From NCBI RefSeq assembly GCF_038806765.1, contig NZ_CP152389.1, positions 434,001 through 498,000 of the forward strand: a stretch of 64,000 nucleotides of DNA, written 5' to 3'. Position 1 is the stretch's first letter, and each line of letters opens with the position of its first letter. The translations under genes and the position numbers were made by a program. Origin of the DNA: Mucilaginibacter sp. CSA2-8R (lineage in GTDB: Bacteria; Bacteroidota; Bacteroidia; Sphingobacteriales; Sphingobacteriaceae). Below, piece by piece: positions 52,697-61,934 of the stretch. A model generated the notes under the pieces. The model ran no database searches and had not been told where the DNA came from. It worked only from the letters and a program-made list of their open reading frames with translations.

Positions 52697-54228
52697 ATAA
52701 CTTGTGGCAAAAGCGATGGTGTTTTTTCTAATTGCAGTTTTTCTTTTTGTTTAGCCTGGTCTAACCTGAAGGTAACTTCAATTAACGCTACTTCAAAATA
52801 AAAGAACACGTTTGATGGGTATTGTACCAAAGCTTCCTGCGGAAAGTTAGCAATATTATAAGCAAATACAATCAACGTCATGGCCAGGCAGTAAGTTTTA
52901 AGCTCAGGGTCTTTCATCTGATAGTAATTGTTGATACCTGTTTTCAGGATGACGAACATCATGAGACAAAAAAGGAACAAACCAATTGAGCCCTCCTCAA
53001 CCGCTACCCTGATGTAACCGCTATCGGGTGGAAAGCTGGATAGAAATGATCCCGGCGCAAATTTCTTGCCCCAGTCGCCGGTGGAGCCTAAGCCGCCACC
53101 CATGGGATGGGTTAAAATGTAAGGTTGTATACGTTTCTGGTTGCGCTTGCGCAGAATATAAGAGTCGTCATTATTTGGCCTGAAAGCGGTTTGAAAACGC
53201 TGAATATTGGCATTGCCGGTAGGAATATTAATTAATACTACTAAAAATACGGCAGCAACACAGGTAAAAACTAATACAGGTTTGCTGTAGTTTAAAATGG
53301 CAAATAAAAGTAGCGCTGCGGGCAAAAGCACGTTGGCACCGCGCGTACCCGAAAATAACATCGATGTCATGTATAGCCCGGCACAAATCATCAGTGCTAC
53401 CTTTTTCCAGGGTTTAAATTTACCGGCAATGATGCAGATACACAAAATGGTAGGCATCACCATGTTATAAGAAAACGATACCGGGTCTGAAAAAGTGGAG
53501 AATTTACGCCAGTGACCGGCAATAAAAAGCAAAGATGCAATAGCCGGATCAGAATGCAAATAAGCATTCTCTACGTCCGAAAAGCCGATGTATTCCTGCT
53601 TGTAAGCGTACAAAGCCGCAATAAGGCTCATAAACAGCCATAGCTTGAGCAGGGTGCGTATATAACTTACCGAGCGTATAGTGTATAAGTGAACAAAATA
53701 ACCTAACAGTACAATCGCCACCGTACGTATAGTAAAAACCCAGGCTAAACGCGATTCGGCGAAGGGGTTGCCAAACTCGAGCAAGTTATAGCCCAGCCAA
53801 ATCAGCAATACTTTAGTAATAGGGCTTTTAAAATATGCCCAGTTGTTATCATTGCGCTTAATCCGGATGGCTAACCCTAACAACAATAGGGCTTGCAAGC
53901 CATCCATTAAGGTGCCTATTGGGCCAGGTACACCAAGCCTTCCGAGCATGAACAGGAAGTAGGCCATAATGAGCTGCAAAATGATGCCAAACTTAGGATA
54001 GCTGACAATGCCATGCAGTAAGGGAAAAACACCAATAGCAACCAGCGTTAAAATGCCGAATGATGTTCCGTTGTAGGCCGTTCCAAGGCCTATAATTCCG
54101 GCAGCCACCATTAATATAGCAATACCGGCTGGCGCACTTAGCTTATCTACAAAGTAGAGCTTAGCAAGCCGCTTGCCCCAACTGGCTTTGGGTTTACTAC
54201 CATTAACGATGACCTGGAACTCGCTCAC
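52693..54228 (-). CDS. O-antigen ligase/Wzy-like polymerase membrane protein
   Basis: 511 residues with about ten or eleven membrane helices and a longer periplasmic loop around 340-400 (FRPNNDDSYILRKRNQKR, HPMGGGLGSTGDWG), the plan of the Wzy_C/O-antigen ligase family. It would polymerise lipid-linked repeat units at the periplasmic face. It starts with GTG directly after the stop of the 49-residue gene. Similar proteins in this family of bacteria are sometimes named exosortase-associated Wzy-like; I see no exosortase gene in this window. Confidence 0.85.
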   Translation of the reverse strand: MSEFQVIVNGSKPKASWGKRLAKLYFVDKLSAPAGIAILMVAAGIIGLGTAYNGTSFGILTLVAIGVFPLLHGIVSYPKFGIILQLIMAYFLFMLGRLGVPGPIGTLMDGLQALLLLGLAIRIKRNDNNWAYFKSPITKVLLIWLGYNLLEFGNPFAESRLAWVFTIRTVAIVLLGYFVHLYTIRSVSYIRTLLKLWLFMSLIAALYAYKQEYIGFSDVENAYLHSDPAIASLLFIAGHWRKFSTFSDPVSFSYNMVMPTILCICIIAGKFKPWKKVALMICAGLYMTSMLFSGTRGANVLLPAALLLFAILNYSKPVLVFTCVAAVFLVVLINIPTGNANIQRFQTAFRPNNDDSYILRKRNQKRIQPYILTHPMGGGLGSTGDWGKKFAPGSFLSSFPPDSGYIRVAVEEGSIGLFLFCLMMFVILKTGINNYYQMKDPELKTYCLAMTLIVFAYNIANFPQEALVQYPSNVFFYFEVALIEVTFRLDQAKQKEKLQLEKTPSLLPQVI

Positions 54229-54378
54229 TTACAAAAACAATATCTTGATAAAAAAGAAAAACGTACTTACAAAAGCGACTGCAATAGCCACCCAACGGGT
54301 AATCTGATCAATTTTAACCTGTACAGCCGGGTCGGGCTTGTTGTTGCGCAGTGCCTTCGGGGTAGGGTTTATTCTCAT
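54229..54378 (-). CDS. 49-residue single-pass membrane protein
   Basis: An ATG at 54378 opens a frame of 49 codons ending in TAA at 54229, immediately before the GTG of the Wzy-like gene and 2 bp after the GT2 gene ends at 54381. The N-terminal 27 residues are polar and basic (RINPTPKALRNNKPDP). The remainder is one hydrophobic helix (about 28-49, ending KILFL). Tight spacing on both sides, with no room for any other gene, is the main evidence. It could be a small subunit of the polymerase or synthase. Function unknown. Confidence 0.75.
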   Translation of the reverse strand: MRINPTPKALRNNKPDPAVQVKIDQITRWVAIAVAFVSTFFFFIKILFL

Positions 54379-54380
54379 AC

Positions 54381-55556
54381 TTACTTAGCGGTTGTAGGCT
54401 GCTGTGTACTGCGTGTAGCCACCGAATACTGGTTGGCCTTGCGCGCCTTAAGCAGCGAAAGTATCTGAAAGTAGATAAACTTTGGGATATTTACCAGCGA
54501 TGCATAAATGCGCTTATCAGTTTCTGAGTTGACCAGCGAAAGGTAAAAGCCCAATACAAATAAGCCAAAGCCTGTCGCCCAAAGCGCCACTGCTGTCCAG
54601 CTTACCAGCACATTAACCGCCATACAAAGCACCGAGAGTATCAAAAAGATAAACAGTGGTGGCCGCAACAGCACCAGGCCGAACAAAAACTGGTTTAAGC
54701 TGAAGTTTTTTACCGACTGTAGCAGCAAAGTAAAACCATATTTAAAATATTTGAACCAGGTGTTAATCCAGCGGGCACGCTGTTTAACCAATTGCTCAGA
54801 GTGCGTAGTCTTTTCATCATACACAATGGCCTCGCCGCTAAAGGCAATGCGCTTGTTTTGGCTTAAAATAGCCGCCTGTAATACTTTGTCAAAACCTGCC
54901 CCGCTTACATCCCTACCACCCAGGCAATCTACATAAAGCTTGGTGGTAAAAGCCATACCCGAGCCTGCCAGGGTAGCTGATGAACCGGCTCCAAAAAGCA
55001 GCTGGCCATCATAAAAGTGATAGTAGATATCACGGGCGGCATCTAAACAGGCATAGGTGGTGTCCAGATTCTTGGCTTCTCTAACGCCTTGCACCGCCTC
55101 AAAGCCTTGGTCAAAGCGTTTATTCAGTTCGTTCAGGTACTCAGGATGGGCCAGGTTATCGCTGTCGATGATGGTAAGCCGCTCGTGTGCACGCTTAAAG
55201 TGGTTAATGGCATAAAAGTGCGAACGTACGTTGCCGGCCAGGGTTTGCTCGGGGCGCAGAATGATGACCCGCTCGTCATCAAAGTGAAGCCCGCTGACGT
55301 CGCATTTATCAGCCACTACATAAATCAGGTAGTTGCTGTAGTTAAGGGCCAGCAGTGAGTTTACCACCTCGGGTATGGCCGTTGCCCATTCGTAGGCCGT
55401 GACAATGATGGCGTAGTCGGCCTGCACAGGTGCAGCAGTCGTGGTAACTCTCCGTTTATGTCGTATGCTGTAGATGGCTAACAGCAGCAGGGGCAGCACC
55501 AGGTTATACCCAATCAGCACCTGAAACGCTATCGACATTATCTTGATGATTTGCAT
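54381..55556 (-). CDS. processive-type family 2 glycosyltransferase (membrane synthase)
   Basis: 391 residues. An N-terminal helix (about 7-30), a GT2 domain with TIIDSDNLAHPEYL (DxD), SGAGFDKVLQA and the QRARW motif (QxxRW), then two or three C-terminal helices. This arrangement is that of cellulose- or hyaluronan-type synthases and of initiating sugar transferases of the GT2 class. It sits between the Wzc-like gene and the small membrane protein gene, in one operon. Confidence 0.88.
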   Translation of the reverse strand: MQIIKIMSIAFQVLIGYNLVLPLLLLAIYSIRHKRRVTTTAAPVQADYAIIVTAYEWATAIPEVVNSLLALNYSNYLIYVVADKCDVSGLHFDDERVIILRPEQTLAGNVRSHFYAINHFKRAHERLTIIDSDNLAHPEYLNELNKRFDQGFEAVQGVREAKNLDTTYACLDAARDIYYHFYDGQLLFGAGSSATLAGSGMAFTTKLYVDCLGGRDVSGAGFDKVLQAAILSQNKRIAFSGEAIVYDEKTTHSEQLVKQRARWINTWFKYFKYGFTLLLQSVKNFSLNQFLFGLVLLRPPLFIFLILSVLCMAVNVLVSWTAVALWATGFGLFVLGFYLSLVNSETDKRIYASLVNIPKFIYFQILSLLKARKANQYSVATRSTQQPTTAK

Positions 55557-55581
55557 CTTTTTACTCTTCTATTCCTGATGG

Positions 55582-57756
55582 TTAAGCCAGCTCTTCGGCT
55601 GGTAACTGTTTAGGGTCCGTTTCATTAAGTATCCAACCCATATACTGGCCCGGCAAACTCTTTAAATAACTTACTTGTGCTTTATGATATTCTTTAAGAC
55701 CTTTACCCGCTTTGAATACTGTTACTATTTTATCGGCCACGGTAACCCACTCTTTTGATTTGTTAAGTGTATTAAGCCCAGGTGCTTCAACAATAATAAT
55801 GTCGAATATAGTTTTTAAATAATCAAATTTCTGCCTGATTTCGTGTTCTGATGCAATTTGCATCAGCGAACCATCGTTGCCGCGATTACCCAAAACGCTT
55901 ATTTTAGAAACAGAAGTAATCTGGTCTGCCTGTATCTGTCCGCTTAAAAAGTCTTCAAGATAAGCGTTGGGTTTTACGGCCTTGGTAATGTCGGGTGAGG
56001 TAAAGTCACCATCAATCAGTAATACTTTTTTGTTGATGAACGAGTAGGCGTAAGCCAAATTTAAAGTTAAAAACGTTTTGCCTTCGCCTTGCACCAAGCT
56101 GTTTATGAGTAATATTTTATCGTTTTTTAAATCAGTGTCTATCTCATACCGGATAGACTGCATCAGATTTTTAAACTGACGTTCGTCTTCATTACTGTGA
56201 GTGTCTGTCCAGATCTGGCGCAAGTCTAACGTTGATCCGTTTAACTTGTGCAAATACCCCAGTACATCAGTTTTAGTGGCGTTAGCCAAGTCTGCAGGCG
56301 TTTTAACCGAGCTGTCAAAGTAAAATAGAATAAAAAATACTACAATACAGAATATAAAACTTACCACGCCGGATATGATTACCAATAGCATTTTTTTAGA
56401 TGGCTGGGCGCCGCCCGGCATGGCCATCTCCGATTGTTTAAGATGCACGAGGGTATTAGAGTCAAAACGGCTTTGGTTGTATTTATACAATACCTCCAGG
56501 TATTCATCGCGGGCCAACTGAATGGCACTTTCCTGGGCTTGTACTATAGCTTCATGAGGCACCAGTCCGGTAAGGCGCTGGTTTATCATGCCAATCTCGT
56601 TGCGGATAGAACCGGTGCTGTTTTTAGCCAGGTCATATTGCACCTGCAAGGCAAGCTTTTGCTGTATCAGGCTTTGTTTGGCTACCATCGGGTTGTTAAT
56701 GTACTTATCAGATGCCTGCCCGATCTGGGTGCTCAGCACACGGTTGAGCGAATCAATACGCGCGGTATACCCAGGTTTAAATCCGCTTTGTACATACTCG
56801 TTATTCAAAGCTTCGAGCTGCGATTGCGTGCCCGCCAGATTTTGATTAATGCGCACCATCGAGCTTTCGGCGTATTTACGGTCGGCCGGGTTAAACTGGT
56901 TGTCAATATCATTAAGCGCTGCTTTATAGGCAATAGCGTCTTTTTCGTTTTGCTGCAGGCGAGTTTCAAAATCTGAAAGCTGTGCATACAGTGATTTAGA
57001 CTGCTCGGTTAGGCTTAGTACCCGGTTTTTGATCTTGTAATCTTTAAGCTTATTCAGTAGTTTTTGCAGCGTATCATTTTTGGCTTTAACCAATTCGCTG
57101 TAAAAGGTTACTGAACGTTGCTGGTTACCTTTTATCAGGGTAGCATAATAATTAATAAACTCTTCGCAAAGGCTGTTTACTGCCAGTGCTGATAGGTCGG
57201 GGTTATCCGATTCAAACTGCACATACAGATAATCACTGTTGTCTGACCGGTATACCGATAGTTTTTGCAACAACGACTGGTCATCATATTTCATCGACAC
57301 CAACAGGTCATGCAGGCCGCGCTGGTCGGCATTAAACAACGATAATGACTCGTGGTTCTGGTAAAGTTTATTGTACACCTCCAGGGCATGCGCCTTAGCA
57401 CTGGTGCCCAGGCTGCTAAAAAGCTTACTGGGTTTGCGATAAGGTGTAGCCGATGTAAGATCGTGCATCATCAGCTTATACGATAGCTGGTCTACCACCT
57501 TTTTAGACTTGATCATCGCTAACAGGTTATTAAACTCCTGCTGTATCCGCGTATCCTGCAGTACTGCATTAGCTGCTGACGAACCAACGCCCTGTTGTGT
57601 TTGGTCAACAATACCGGTAGACATTAGCGTTGAAGACAAATAAGTATCAGGCTGATTACGTACCAGGAAATAAGTAACAATCACTGCTACAATAGGTACA
57701 ATAATTAGCGTGTACTTGTGTCGTGATAATACTTTAATGAAGCTACTTAAATCCAT
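55582..57756 (-). CDS. Wzc-like polysaccharide co-polymerase with ATPase domain (no Tyr cluster)
   Basis: 724 residues. A Wzz domain with a membrane helix (about 15-33) leads to long coiled coils in the periplasm. The proline-containing second helix (QPSKKM then about 458-480) is followed by a cytoplasmic CpsD/BY-kinase-type domain with Walker A GEGKTFLTL and Walker A' LLIDGDFTSP. The C-terminus ends without the usual tyrosine cluster, so autophosphorylation of a Tyr tail is unlikely. It controls chain length and export together with the TolC-like partner, whose gene overlaps by one base. Confidence 0.9.
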   Translation of the reverse strand: MDLSSFIKVLSRHKYTLIIVPIVAVIVTYFLVRNQPDTYLSSTLMSTGIVDQTQQGVGSSAANAVLQDTRIQQEFNNLLAMIKSKKVVDQLSYKLMMHDLTSATPYRKPSKLFSSLGTSAKAHALEVYNKLYQNHESLSLFNADQRGLHDLLVSMKYDDQSLLQKLSVYRSDNSDYLYVQFESDNPDLSALAVNSLCEEFINYYATLIKGNQQRSVTFYSELVKAKNDTLQKLLNKLKDYKIKNRVLSLTEQSKSLYAQLSDFETRLQQNEKDAIAYKAALNDIDNQFNPADRKYAESSMVRINQNLAGTQSQLEALNNEYVQSGFKPGYTARIDSLNRVLSTQIGQASDKYINNPMVAKQSLIQQKLALQVQYDLAKNSTGSIRNEIGMINQRLTGLVPHEAIVQAQESAIQLARDEYLEVLYKYNQSRFDSNTLVHLKQSEMAMPGGAQPSKKMLLVIISGVVSFIFCIVVFFILFYFDSSVKTPADLANATKTDVLGYLHKLNGSTLDLRQIWTDTHSNEDERQFKNLMQSIRYEIDTDLKNDKILLINSLVQGEGKTFLTLNLAYAYSFINKKVLLIDGDFTSPDITKAVKPNAYLEDFLSGQIQADQITSVSKISVLGNRGNDGSLMQIASEHEIRQKFDYLKTIFDIIIVEAPGLNTLNKSKEWVTVADKIVTVFKAGKGLKEYHKAQVSYLKSLPGQYMGWILNETDPKQLPAEELA

Positions 57757-58478
57757 TACTTTATATTTTCAAGTTTGTCGCCAATAATTTCTTCCAAGTC
57801 AGCTTTAGCCATAAAAAGATCGGCCTCGGCCGTAATTTTAGTTTGAATTTGCTGGGTGTGCGAAATCCGGGCTTTGTTATAAGAGTCTAATGTTTCTTCG
57901 CCTTTTTGAAACTTGTATTTAACATCGCGCATTACATTATCAGCATCGCTGGCTGCCTGCATTTGCAACTTTAGTGAGGCTACCTTTTGCAAATAGGTGT
58001 AGTAACGCTTTTTTACCTGTGTGGTTAAGGTAATCATCGATTCCTGGATGTCGTTATTAGCAATAATTAGTTCTTGTTTAGCTTGCTTTACAGCATAAGG
58101 TTTTTGCAGATACGAGCCTAAGTTAAAAAATACACCAAACTGAGTGCCTTTAAATAAGCCTGTACGACTGCCAACCAAATCTGTACTTCCGGTAGTTTGT
58201 AAGGCGTTTAGGTTAAACGTGCTATTGGGCTGATAAACGTACGAAAACGTTAAGGCATCCAGGTAAGATAACCTGGCCCGGCTGATGTTGCCCTGGGCGA
58301 TATTGACACGGTTACTTAAAGATTTAACGCGCGGTTGGTTAACCTTAGCAGCATCAATAAGCTTGGCCAGATAAGGCTCTGAAATCTCGGTAATCAGGGT
58401 GTTTTGGGCTTTCAGCCTTTGAGGTGCTGTAAGGCATAAAAGCAGCACGAGCGACATAAGCGAATACAATCTGTTCAT
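57756..58478 (-). CDS. half-length TolC-like outer membrane protein
   Basis: 240 residues with a signal peptide (about 1-24). The helical content with repeated Lys/Gln-rich coiled coils (LSNRVNIAQGNISRARL, KKRYYTYLQKVASLKLQM) matches one half of a TolC/OEP protein, which normally has two such halves (about 430 residues). A complete signal peptide and tight coupling to the downstream gene argue against a truncated pseudogene. It may form the outer-membrane exit of the EPS system in place of Wza, which is absent from the window. Confidence 0.78.
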   Translation of the reverse strand: MNRLYSLMSLVLLLCLTAPQRLKAQNTLITEISEPYLAKLIDAAKVNQPRVKSLSNRVNIAQGNISRARLSYLDALTFSYVYQPNSTFNLNALQTTGSTDLVGSRTGLFKGTQFGVFFNLGSYLQKPYAVKQAKQELIIANNDIQESMITLTTQVKKRYYTYLQKVASLKLQMQAASDADNVMRDVKYKFQKGEETLDSYNKARISHTQQIQTKITAEADLFMAKADLEEIIGDKLENIK

Positions 58479-58627
58479 TAATTGAGGGTATGGGCAAGTT
58501 AAAAGTACGTTAGCATTAAAAAGGCTAACGTGTTAATGCGTCTTTATACGGCAATATTCGCTGTGCTGTTTACACTAATGAAAAAAAATTTCTTTGGTGA
58601 CTATGCTTTTCGAAAACAAAAGAATTT

Positions 58628-59713
58628 TTAGAACCTGTTAAGCGTATCAATCACTGTTTTTATTTGTGCCGGGGTATGCCAGTAAGAGCACGGTAAGCTT
58701 AGTGTGGTACGGTGTATTTCTTCGGCAATAGGATAACTTTGGTTCTGTAATACAGGCTGCAATGCTTTTTGCTGATGTGGCGGCACCGGGTAATGAATTT
58801 CTGTACCAATACCTTTTTCCAGTAAATAGACTTTCAACCGGTCGCGTTCGGGGTGCCTAATGTTAAAAATGTGATAAACATCTTTATAGTCATCATCAAC
58901 TACAGGTAAGATGAAATTTGCGTTTAAATGTTGGAGATATAACCCGGCTAATTGGCGCTTATGGTTATTGATAGCATCTAAAGCTTCGAGCTTGGTACTT
59001 AAAAAAGCCGCCTGTAATTCATCCAGCCGCGAGTTGATGCCAATACGCTCGTTGTAATATTTTTTTTCGGAACCGTAATTGCGCATCTGGCGCACTACAG
59101 TTTCTAATGCCGGGTTATTGGTGGTAAGAGCTCCGGCATCACCCAGGGCTCCTAAGTTTTTGGTGGGGTAAAAACTAAAAGCACCAAACTCGCCAAAAGT
59201 ACCGGCTTTTTGCCCCTTAAAAGTAGCACCATGTGCCTGTGCACAATCTTCAATCAGGAGTAGGTTATGTTTTTCCTTAACGCGCATAATCGCATCCATT
59301 GCGCAGCATTTGCCATACAAATGAACTACCATAATAGCCTTGGTGCGCGGCGTAATGGCATCCTCAATTAATAGCGGATCAATATTGTATGTTCTGATGT
59401 CAGGCTCAACCAATACCGGCGTAAGGTTGTTGTTTAAAATAGCCAGTATAGTAGCAATGTAGGTGTTTGAGGGTACAATAACTTCACTTCCCGGCTCAAA
59501 GTTATAGGGCTTTAGGGCCATGGTCAAAGCATCCAGTCCGTTAGCAACGCCTATGCAATGGGCCGAATTATTCCAGGCGGCAAACTGCAGTTCAAAGCGT
59601 TTAACACTTTCTCCTAAAATATACCAGCCAGAATTTAAAAAGTCATCAAACTGCTGTTTAAAGCGCTCGGTAAACGGGCGGTTTAATTCAAGCAGATTTT
59701 CATAAGCTATCAT
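58628..59713 (-). CDS. DegT/DnrJ/EryC1/StrS sugar aminotransferase (FdtB/QdtB-like)
   Basis: 361 residues of the PLP-dependent nucleotide-sugar aminotransferase family. The PLP lysine is Lys185 (YPTKNLGALGDAG) and Asp156 lies in EDCAQAHG. It probably transfers an amino group to dTDP-3-keto-6-deoxyhexose to give dTDP-Fuc3N or dTDP-Qui3N, because the gene immediately upstream encodes the matching 3,4-ketoisomerase. The two genes overlap by 14 bp. The rmlA/rmlB genes that would make the precursor are not in the window. Confidence 0.9.
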   Translation of the reverse strand: MIAYENLLELNRPFTERFKQQFDDFLNSGWYILGESVKRFELQFAAWNNSAHCIGVANGLDALTMALKPYNFEPGSEVIVPSNTYIATILAILNNNLTPVLVEPDIRTYNIDPLLIEDAITPRTKAIMVVHLYGKCCAMDAIMRVKEKHNLLLIEDCAQAHGATFKGQKAGTFGEFGAFSFYPTKNLGALGDAGALTTNNPALETVVRQMRNYGSEKKYYNERIGINSRLDELQAAFLSTKLEALDAINNHKRQLAGLYLQHLNANFILPVVDDDYKDVYHIFNIRHPERDRLKVYLLEKGIGTEIHYPVPPHQQKALQPVLQNQSYPIAEEIHRTTLSLPCSYWHTPAQIKTVIDTLNRF

Positions 59714-60083
59714 TTAATAAAGGATAGGGATCAAAAATATAATCAGCAGCATCAAACGGTGTAGAGGCTAAAACCAATAAAATGGCATCGGCGCTAAAAT
59801 TGGTCATCATGTGCCAGTCTTTGGTTTCCAGGATGAGGCATTTGCGGGGTTCATCAAGTTCTATATGTTCCAAAGAAATGCCATCGTGGTTAATGATGGT
59901 GCAGCTTCCTTTAATGCAAATAGCAGCCTGGATTGTTTTATGATGCCGGTGACCGCCCCGGGCCGAATTATCAACACCATAGATGTAAAATAAACGCTTT
60001 ATATCAAAAGGGATAGCACTATCCAATACGGTTAAGTTGCCGCGATGGTCGCTAAAAGTAGGTATATCAATTATATATGCCAT
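59700..60083 (-). CDS. dTDP-4-oxo-6-deoxyhexose 3,4-ketoisomerase (FdtA/QdtA family cupin)
   Basis: 127 residues forming a single cupin. The motif RGGHRHHKTIQ at about 42-52 carries the active-site histidines of the FdtA/QdtA/WxcM-like family, and DHRGNLTVLD near the N-terminus is typical. The enzyme isomerises dTDP-4-keto-6-deoxyglucose to the 3-keto sugar for the aminotransferase encoded just downstream. Whether the product is the galacto (Fuc3N) or gluco (Qui3N) form cannot be told from the sequence. Confidence 0.88.
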   Translation of the reverse strand: MAYIIDIPTFSDHRGNLTVLDSAIPFDIKRLFYIYGVDNSARGGHRHHKTIQAAICIKGSCTIINHDGISLEHIELDEPRKCLILETKDWHMMTNFSADAILLVLASTPFDAADYIFDPYPLLNDSL

Positions 60084-60109
60084 TCAGTAAAGTCATCAAA
60101 AATCTATTG

Positions 60110-60946
60110 TTAATATTGGTCAAGCGCATTTAGCAAACTTGTACTTTTTTCCAGGTTCACTTTGCGGGTAAACAGATCATCTGTGTTTTTTAGTTTTTCT
60201 AAATCATCCAAGGTCAGTACTTTGGGATGTGTTCCACCGCCCGACCAGTCAATGTAACGATAATCGTTATTCACCAGCTCATTTTTATAAGGCGAATTCA
60301 TGAGTATGGTCTGGAACACAAATTCGTCGCTGGCCCAGGTATGCTTCAAGTAGCGTTCTAACCGCGGGTTTTGCTCAACATAATTTGCAACATACATAGC
60401 TCTGGATGGTGTGAGCATCCAAAACATAGCTTTGCCATAGGGCACCAGGTTATACGGAATCTTACGGGCAGGAGTAAGCCAGTTAACCAATTGTGCTAAG
60501 CGGTCTTTTCCCTTAAATTTGTAATTGGTAAAGTGGTATCGTGTAAAACGTGGAATTGCTTCACGCCATTCTTTGTAAACATCTTTGTATTCAATAAACT
60601 GCTTTCCGCGGTTGCGCTCAAAAAAATCGAGTATATATTGGGCCGATTTGATGGGGTAGTCTTGTCCGCTTAAAAAGTTTATGTAATCATATTCAATACC
60701 GGATGCTGTAATTTCCCTTATACAATTAAAGGTGGCTTTGATGGTATTGTATCCGGCCCAGCGTACGTCTTCGCGGGTGTTGATGAAATAAACGTTCGGG
60801 TATTTTCGCAGATACAAATAAGGATGAATACTGAATTTTTTATCGACGTGGATATAAAAATCAATTTGCGGATGTTGTAATTTAACAATTAAGCGTTCGG
60901 TAAGCAGTGGACTGGTATAGGTTAAAATAAGATTCGCAATTTTCAT
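60110..60946 (-). CDS. GT14-type (Branch) glycosyltransferase, copy 2
   Basis: 278 residues from the ATG at 60946, chosen because the product then starts MKIANLILTYTS like its paralogue; an in-frame ATG five codons upstream is less likely. Shared features with the first copy are DFYIHVDKKF, NFLSGQDYPI, TWASDEFVFQTIL and a DWSGGGTHPK ending segment. It probably adds a branch residue to the exopolysaccharide. It is the first gene of the minus-strand cluster end, followed by fdtA. Confidence 0.88.
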   Translation of the reverse strand: MKIANLILTYTSPLLTERLIVKLQHPQIDFYIHVDKKFSIHPYLYLRKYPNVYFINTREDVRWAGYNTIKATFNCIREITASGIEYDYINFLSGQDYPIKSAQYILDFFERNRGKQFIEYKDVYKEWREAIPRFTRYHFTNYKFKGKDRLAQLVNWLTPARKIPYNLVPYGKAMFWMLTPSRAMYVANYVEQNPRLERYLKHTWASDEFVFQTILMNSPYKNELVNNDYRYIDWSGGGTHPKVLTLDDLEKLKNTDDLFTRKVNLEKSTSLLNALDQY

Positions 60947-61148
60947 ATCATCATACTCCATGTGTGCCGGGCACAGCTACGCTTTAAGTGTGTAAACTTA
61001 GCCGGTCAAATCAAATACTGCAATCAACAATATTCTCAAAACGGCCATTGGGCATTATTACGGGCCAAAATCAATTCGGTTCTAATAAAAACGTATCATT
61101 TTTGTTTATTTAACAAATGCCTTACATTAGCTACGTTACTGCAAAAGG

Positions 61149-61856
61149 ATGAAAAATAAAAAGGCACCGCATATAGCTGTAGCTATTGATTGTATTGTGT
61201 TCGGCTTTGACGGAACTGATTTGAAGCTGTTGCTTATACAACGGGGCTTTAATCCGGAGTTACATAAATGGAGCCTGATGGGTGGCTACGTAAACCCTGA
61301 AGAAAGTGTGGACGATGCCTCCGTTCGTATTTTGCATCAGCTAACCGGTTTGCAGGGCGTATACCTGGAGCAACTGCATGCCTTTGGCGCTGTAAAGCGC
61401 GATACCACCGAGCGTACGGTGAGTATTGCCTATTTTGCTTTAATTGATATTGCCCGTTACAAGCAGCAGCTAAGTGCCGATTACCATGCCGAGTGGTTCC
61501 CGATCCGTAATTTTCCGTCGCTGATTTTTGATCATAACGAGATGGTAGAACTGGCCAAAAAACGCCTGCAGTACAAGGCGGCGTTGCACCCGGTAGTATT
61601 TGAACTGCTGCCGCAAAAATTTACCCTGCCGCAAATTCAAAGCATGTATGATGCGGTCTATGAAATCAGCTTTGACAAGCGTAATTTTAGCCGCAAGCTG
61701 CTTTCAACCGATTTGCTCATCAAACTGGATGAAAAAGACAAACTCGGCTCAAAAAAAGGGGCTTTTTATTATACGCTGAATAAGGATAAGTATAAAGAGA
61801 ACCTGTATAAAATATTCAGTTTAATTATCACACCTGATAACCTTCAATTTTTATAA
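61149..61856 (+). CDS. araR: Nudix-winged helix transcriptional regulator, AraR-like
   Basis: 235 residues in two parts: a Nudix domain (about 8-140) and a C-terminal winged helix (about 155-225). The Nudix box GGYVNPEESVDDASVR lacks the catalytic REUxEE glutamates (RILHQL here), so it should bind rather than hydrolyse its ligand. In Bacteroides the NrtR-type protein AraR represses arabinose genes and is released by L-arabinose; the same gene order (regulator, araB, araD) is seen here. A palindrome in the gap to araB is a likely operator. The 79-bp gap separates it from araB. Confidence 0.88.
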   Translation: MKNKKAPHIAVAIDCIVFGFDGTDLKLLLIQRGFNPELHKWSLMGGYVNPEESVDDASVRILHQLTGLQGVYLEQLHAFGAVKRDTTERTVSIAYFALIDIARYKQQLSADYHAEWFPIRNFPSLIFDHNEMVELAKKRLQYKAALHPVVFELLPQKFTLPQIQSMYDAVYEISFDKRNFSRKLLSTDLLIKLDEKDKLGSKKGAFYYTLNKDKYKENLYKIFSLIITPDNLQFL

Positions 61857-61861
61857 TTTAA

Positions 61862-61897
61862 TTTTTTGTTGTAAAGTATAAGAAACATACTTTTACA
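61862..61897 (+). promoter_or_regulatory. candidate AraR operator overlapping the araB promoter
   Basis: Near-perfect palindrome at 61870-61897 with arms TGTAAAGTAT and ATACTTTTACA (one extra T) around a central AAGAAAC. It overlaps a probable promoter with TTTTTTGTTG at 61862-61871 and TACTTTTA at 61888. It lies about 40 bp before the araB start. A dimeric repressor such as the adjacent AraR would block polymerase there. Confidence 0.6.
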
Positions 61898-61934
61898 TTC
61901 TATTAAATGTCAAAACTACAATTAATAGCTAACC

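Noticed and set aside
56434..56976. 180-residue plus-strand ORF
   Set aside because: Antisense to the Wzc-like gene, whose domains are clear.
57756..58478. Half-length TolC as a truncated pseudogene
   Set aside because: It has its own signal peptide, a clean stop and a coupled downstream gene; no second half is found in other frames.
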